A program made the position numbers and the translations under genes. 64,000 nucleotides of DNA from Sphingobium naphthae (GTDB lineage Bacteria > Pseudomonadota > Alphaproteobacteria > Sphingomonadales > Sphingomonadaceae): the NCBI RefSeq assembly GCF_020782235.1, contig NZ_JAJGNO010000004.1, positions 310,001-374,000 of the forward strand, read 5' to 3'. The notes under the pieces are model-generated. The model was not told the origin of the DNA. It did not search any database and was given only the letters and a program-made list of their open reading frames with translations. Below, piece by piece: positions 60,465 to 64,000 of the stretch (the stretch's first letter is position 1; every line of letters starts with the position of its first letter).

Positions 60465-63029
60465 ATGACAAGACTGTCCGCGTTCAAATTATCACTTATC
60501 ATGGCATCGTCCTGGTCGGCCTGCGCGCTGGCGCAGGAAGCGCCGCAGGAACCGCAGGCCGAAGACGGCACCGCCATCATCGTCACCGGCACGCGCGCCG
60601 TGGGCATGTCCGCCGCTGACGCCGCGGCGCCGGTCCAGGTGCTGAGCGAGGAAACCTTCAGCCGCGTCGGCCAGCCCAACCTCAACCAGGCACTGACCCA
60701 GATCGTGCCGAGCTTCACCGCCCAGACCCAGGGCGTCGACATGTCGAGCTTCTCGCTGTCGGCGCGCCTGCGCGGCCTCAGCCCCAACCACACGCTGGTC
60801 CTGGTCAACGGCAAGCGTCGCCATGGTTCGGGCATCCTGCAGGTCATCGCGGGCCCGTTCCAGGGTTCGGCCGCGCCCAGCATCGACCTGATTCCACCCG
60901 ACGCCGTCGAGCGGATCGAAGTGCTGCAGGAAGGCGCCGCCGCCGTCTACGGCACCGACGCGATCGCCGGCGTCATCAACCTGATCCTCAAGGACCAGAA
61001 TGAAGGCGGCAGCTTCAAGATCACCGGCGGCCAATATTATGACAGCGAAGGCGAGATGTTCTCCGCCTCGGGCAATGTCGGCTTCAAGCTGGGCGAGGAC
61101 GGCTTCTTCAACCTGAGCGGTTTCCACCGCCGCCAGGATTATACCACGGTCGGCACCGGCATCGTGCAGGTGACGCAGATGGACGGCACGCTGCAGCCCA
61201 ATGTGCCGACCCAATGGTCGAACCTGGCCGGCGACACGCTGTCGGGCATCAACGGGGGTCAGCCCAAGACCTATCTGACCGAAATCTTCTACAATATGGG
61301 CTATGATTTCGGCGGGGTCGAACTCTACAGCTTCGGCGACTATGCCAAGCGGGTCGGCTACGCCAAGCAGGGATACCGCCACCCCAAGCGCATCTGTTAC
61401 GAAGCGGGCAATCTGGGCGGCAGCGTGACGCCCGACGCCTATGATCCGTCGATCTGCTACGCCAATACGGGCGTGGTGGGCATGGTGCCGCTGCAGAAGG
61501 TGGTGCAGGACGAATATAGCTTCACCATCGGCGCGCGGGGCGAAACCAACGGGTGGAATTACGACCTCAGCACCACCTACGGCCATGACAAATATGATAT
61601 CTGGACGACCAATTCGGCCCATCGCGAAGTGTGGCAGGAAAGCTATGCCGCGGCGCTGGAAGGCATCGGCACGCCCAACACGCCCGACACCGCCTATGAT
61701 GGCGGGTTCCGCCTGAGCCAGACGACGATCACCGCCGACATCCGCAAGGAATTCGACATCGGCATGGCCCAGCCGATGACCTTCGCCTTCGGCGGCGAAT
61801 ATCGGCGCGACACCTATGAGATCGTGCAGGGCGATTTCTATTCGACCTACAAGACCGGCGTGCAGTCCTTCCCGGGCTACAAGGCGTCGGACGCGGGCTA
61901 TTACAAGCGCAGTTCGCGCGCGGGCTATATCAACTTCATCCTGACCCCGGTGGACGGGTGGACGGTCGACCTTGCCGGCCGCTATGAAGACTATACCGAT
62001 TTCGGCGACACCACGATCGGCAAGATCACGACGCGCTACGACTTTTCCGACGCGTTCGCGATCCGCGGCACCGCCTCCACCGGCTTCCGCGCGCCCACCC
62101 TGGCCGAACAGAAATATTCGACCATCAACGTGGGCCCGACCAGCGCCGTGGCGCAGCTGCCCGCCGGCACGCCCGCCGCGCAGCTGCTCGGTTTCGACGC
62201 TTTGAAACCCGAAAAGTCGACCAACTTCTCGGCCGGCTTCGTCGCGCGCCCGATCCCCAAGCTCGCCATCACGGTCGATGGCTATTACATCAAGATCAAG
62301 GATCGGATCGCGGGCACGGCGGCGCGTTACGCGGTGCAGGGCGGCGTGGTCCAGCCGGGCGGCGACGCGATCTTCGACGCTCTCGCGGCGGCGGGCATCG
62401 TGCTCGATTCCGCGCTGCCCAATATCGGCGTGGCGAGCTTCACCAACGGCATCGACACCCGTACCTGGGGCATCGATTTTTCGGCCGCCTATCCGGTGAT
62501 GCTGGATTTCGGCCGCCTCGACCTGACGCTGACCGCCAACTACAACAAGACCAAGATCACGGACAACAAGATCCCGGCGGTCTTCAGCGCGGTGTCGGAA
62601 AGCTATATCGAGGACGCGTCGCCCGACTATAAGGTCGTCGCCGGCTTCCTGTTCAAGAGCGGGGCCTTCTCGCTCAACGCGCGGGAAACCTTCTATGGCA
62701 AGACCACTATCCTGGTGACGCCATCGGTGTCCTGCTCGACACTGACGGCCGCGGGCCAGCCCTGCGCCTATGATGGGGAGGTCAAGCCGACCGCGATCAC
62801 CGACCTGGAGGCAAGCTATGCCTTCACCGACAATGTGACCTTCTCGGTCGGCGCGAACAACCTGTTCGACAAGCGGCCCGAAGTCCCCGAACTGCTGCAG
62901 GGCGTCACCATCCCGGCGGGCACGTCGCCCTATGTCAACGGGTCCGGCACCTATAATAGCTATTATGGCCACAGCCCCTATGGCACCTCGGGCGGCTATT
63001 ATTACGCGCGTCTCGACTTCAAGTTCTGA
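60465..63029 (+). CDS. TonB-dependent receptor
   Basis: 854 residues. Signal peptide (to ALAQ, about 24), a TonB-box-like segment AIIVTGTR, a plug domain (APVQVLSEETFSRVGQPNLNQAL ... VERIEVLQEGAAAVYGTDAIAGVINLI) and a beta-barrel ending in the aromatic ARLDFKF. The long plug loop SLSARLRGLSPNHTLVLVNGKRRH is common in sphingomonad receptors of undefined substrate. Adjacent to a Tat-exported aminotransferase (68 bases downstream). Confidence 0.92.
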   Translation: MTRLSAFKLSLIMASSWSACALAQEAPQEPQAEDGTAIIVTGTRAVGMSAADAAAPVQVLSEETFSRVGQPNLNQALTQIVPSFTAQTQGVDMSSFSLSARLRGLSPNHTLVLVNGKRRHGSGILQVIAGPFQGSAAPSIDLIPPDAVERIEVLQEGAAAVYGTDAIAGVINLILKDQNEGGSFKITGGQYYDSEGEMFSASGNVGFKLGEDGFFNLSGFHRRQDYTTVGTGIVQVTQMDGTLQPNVPTQWSNLAGDTLSGINGGQPKTYLTEIFYNMGYDFGGVELYSFGDYAKRVGYAKQGYRHPKRICYEAGNLGGSVTPDAYDPSICYANTGVVGMVPLQKVVQDEYSFTIGARGETNGWNYDLSTTYGHDKYDIWTTNSAHREVWQESYAAALEGIGTPNTPDTAYDGGFRLSQTTITADIRKEFDIGMAQPMTFAFGGEYRRDTYEIVQGDFYSTYKTGVQSFPGYKASDAGYYKRSSRAGYINFILTPVDGWTVDLAGRYEDYTDFGDTTIGKITTRYDFSDAFAIRGTASTGFRAPTLAEQKYSTINVGPTSAVAQLPAGTPAAQLLGFDALKPEKSTNFSAGFVARPIPKLAITVDGYYIKIKDRIAGTAARYAVQGGVVQPGGDAIFDALAAAGIVLDSALPNIGVASFTNGIDTRTWGIDFSAAYPVMLDFGRLDLTLTANYNKTKITDNKIPAVFSAVSESYIEDASPDYKVVAGFLFKSGAFSLNARETFYGKTTILVTPSVSCSTLTAAGQPCAYDGEVKPTAITDLEASYAFTDNVTFSVGANNLFDKRPEVPELLQGVTIPAGTSPYVNGSGTYNSYYGHSPYGTSGGYYYARLDFKF

Positions 63030-63097
63030 CGAGGTCGCCAAGGAGGGCCGGTCCAGCGATGGACCGGCCCTTTCCTGTTGCAAGCGAAAGGCGGATC

Positions 63098-64000
63098 ATG
63101 ACCCTGTCCCGACGAATGATGATGCGCGGCGCGGTCGCGGTGGCGAGCGCCGCTTCGGCCGCGCCGGCGCTGGCGCAGCGCGGGCGGGCGGTGGCGCTGC
63201 CCGACGATCCGGCCGGCATGGTCGCGACGCTGACCGATGCGGTCTATATCAACAGCAACGAGCATCCCGTCGGCCCCGGCCCGGCCGCGCTGGCCGCCCT
63301 GGCGACGCTGCCGCCGCTGTCGGGGCGCTATGGCATGGCCTTCGCCGGCAAGCTGGAAAGCCTGTTCGCCCGGCAGAACGGCCTGTCGCCCGAGCAGGTG
63401 CAGGTCCATCCCGGATCCTTCATGCCATTGCGGTCGGTGGCGCTGACCTACAGCACGCCCGAACGGCCGATCGCCTATTTCGAGCCGACCTTCGACCAGG
63501 GGTTCCTGGGCCCCGGCAATGACAGCGTCACACGGTCGGTCGCGGTGACGCTGGCCGGCGATTTCCGGGCGGACCCGAAAAAGCTGCTGGCCGCTGCGCC
63601 CGATGCGGGCGTCTATTATCTCTGCAACCCCAATAATCCGACCGGCCTCATCACCGCGCGCGGCGACATCGAATGGCTGCTGGCCCACAAGCCCAGGGGC
63701 AGCATTGTGCTGGTGGACGAGGCCTATATTCAGTTCAGCGACGCGCAAAGCTGCCTGGACCTGATCCCGCAAGGCGCGGACCTGCTGGTGACGCGGACAT
63801 TTTCCAAGATTTACGGGCTGGCCGGCTTGCGCTGCGGTCTGATCGCCGGGCGCAAGGACCTGCTGGACGGGATGGCGCGCTACGGCGTCAACATCACGCC
63901 CATGCCTGCGGTTGTCGCGGCCGAGGCGAGCCTGCTCGACCCGGATCTGGTGCCGATGCGCAAGGCGCAGAACAAGGCGGTGCGCGACGATCTGATCGCC
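63098..64000 (+). CDS. Tat-exported PLP-dependent aminotransferase (partial, runs off the edge)
   Basis: At least 301 residues. The N-terminus TLSRRMMMRGAVAVASAASAAPALAQ is a Tat signal. The class I/II aminotransferase core resembles histidinol-phosphate aminotransferases: NPNNPTG (177-183), VDEAY with D207, and the PLP lysine K237 in TFSKIYGLAGLRCG. A cofactor-loaded enzyme exported by Tat is consistent with folding before export. The stop is beyond the window. Confidence 0.88.
   Translation, partial: MTLSRRMMMRGAVAVASAASAAPALAQRGRAVALPDDPAGMVATLTDAVYINSNEHPVGPGPAALAALATLPPLSGRYGMAFAGKLESLFARQNGLSPEQVQVHPGSFMPLRSVALTYSTPERPIAYFEPTFDQGFLGPGNDSVTRSVAVTLAGDFRADPKKLLAAAPDAGVYYLCNPNNPTGLITARGDIEWLLAHKPRGSIVLVDEAYIQFSDAQSCLDLIPQGADLLVTRTFSKIYGLAGLRCGLIAGRKDLLDGMARYGVNITPMPAVVAAEASLLDPDLVPMRKAQNKAVRDDLIA

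Noticed and set aside
60492..63083. 863-codon minus-strand frame opposite the TonB receptor
   Set aside because: Same GC-bias artefact; the plus-strand receptor has a signal peptide, plug and barrel.

Overview
The window is a GC-rich chromosomal segment of an alphaproteobacterium, most probably a sphingomonad (Sphingobium/Sphingomonas/Novosphingobium type). The grounds are the gene order around dnaA (mutM, rpsT, dnaA facing ubiE, ubiB, coaBC, dut), the lptD-surA-pdxA-rsmA block, two TonB-dependent receptors and several Tat-exported periplasmic enzymes. No rRNA, prophage, IS element or CRISPR array was seen. There is one tRNA, tRNA-Gln(UUG). The last gene runs off the right edge.

Layout. 1-6.5 kb: yraN, rsmI, a penicillin-binding-protein activator lipoprotein, a dicarboxylate symporter, a periplasmic cyclophilin, dnaA and rpsT. 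6.6-15.4 kb: mutM and a periplasmic trehalase, then the ubiE-ubiB-coaBC-dut run. That run is interrupted by a MazE/MazF-like toxin-antitoxin pair whose toxin stop overlaps the coaBC start, and it continues into a ThiF/MoeB-like and a DsrE-like gene. 15.4-20.5 kb: a three-gene XRE-regulator/membrane-protein operon, a GST, ndk, holC and pepA, with a palindromic intergenic repeat. 20.7-26.3 kb: lptD, surA, pdxA, rsmA (outer-membrane biogenesis and housekeeping). 26.3-28.8 kb: a BlaI/BlaR1-like pair with a double operator, and a PilZ protein.

28.9-41.3 kb is a carbohydrate-utilisation locus. A LacI regulator, an Oar-type TonB receptor, a GH144/Glycoamylase-family enzyme and a 1016-residue discoidin/(alpha/alpha)6-type enzyme lie on the minus strand. 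A GH3 beta-glucosidase diverges from them and a GPH-type sugar transporter converges on it. A perfect 18-bp LacI-type palindrome lies between the divergent arms. GH144 chemistry suggests that beta-1,2-glucan is the substrate; this is an inference. 41.4-47.6 kb holds tRNA-Gln, MarR, a small lipoprotein, a DMT exporter, an enoyl-CoA hydratase, a bile-acid-symporter relative, a phosphoribosyltransferase and a FAD oxidoreductase. 47.7-52.7 kb is an EmrAB/NodT-type tripartite efflux operon divergent from a TetR gene, with two matching operators, one at each promoter.

52.6-55.9 kb is the most novel part. A 46-codon peptide gene with a strong ribosome-binding site is translationally coupled to two unfamiliar proteins, one a HEAT-repeat protein and one with a cupin-like His pattern. 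They are followed by a winged-helix regulator whose receiver domain has lost its phosphorylation residues. A stand-alone receiver protein is divergent. This resembles a small-peptide-plus-modifying-enzyme cassette, but I recognise no described family. 55.9-64 kb: a siroheme synthase N-terminal-type enzyme, lysA, a small lipoprotein, argH, a TlpA-like thioredoxin, a large TonB receptor and a Tat-exported PLP aminotransferase (partial).
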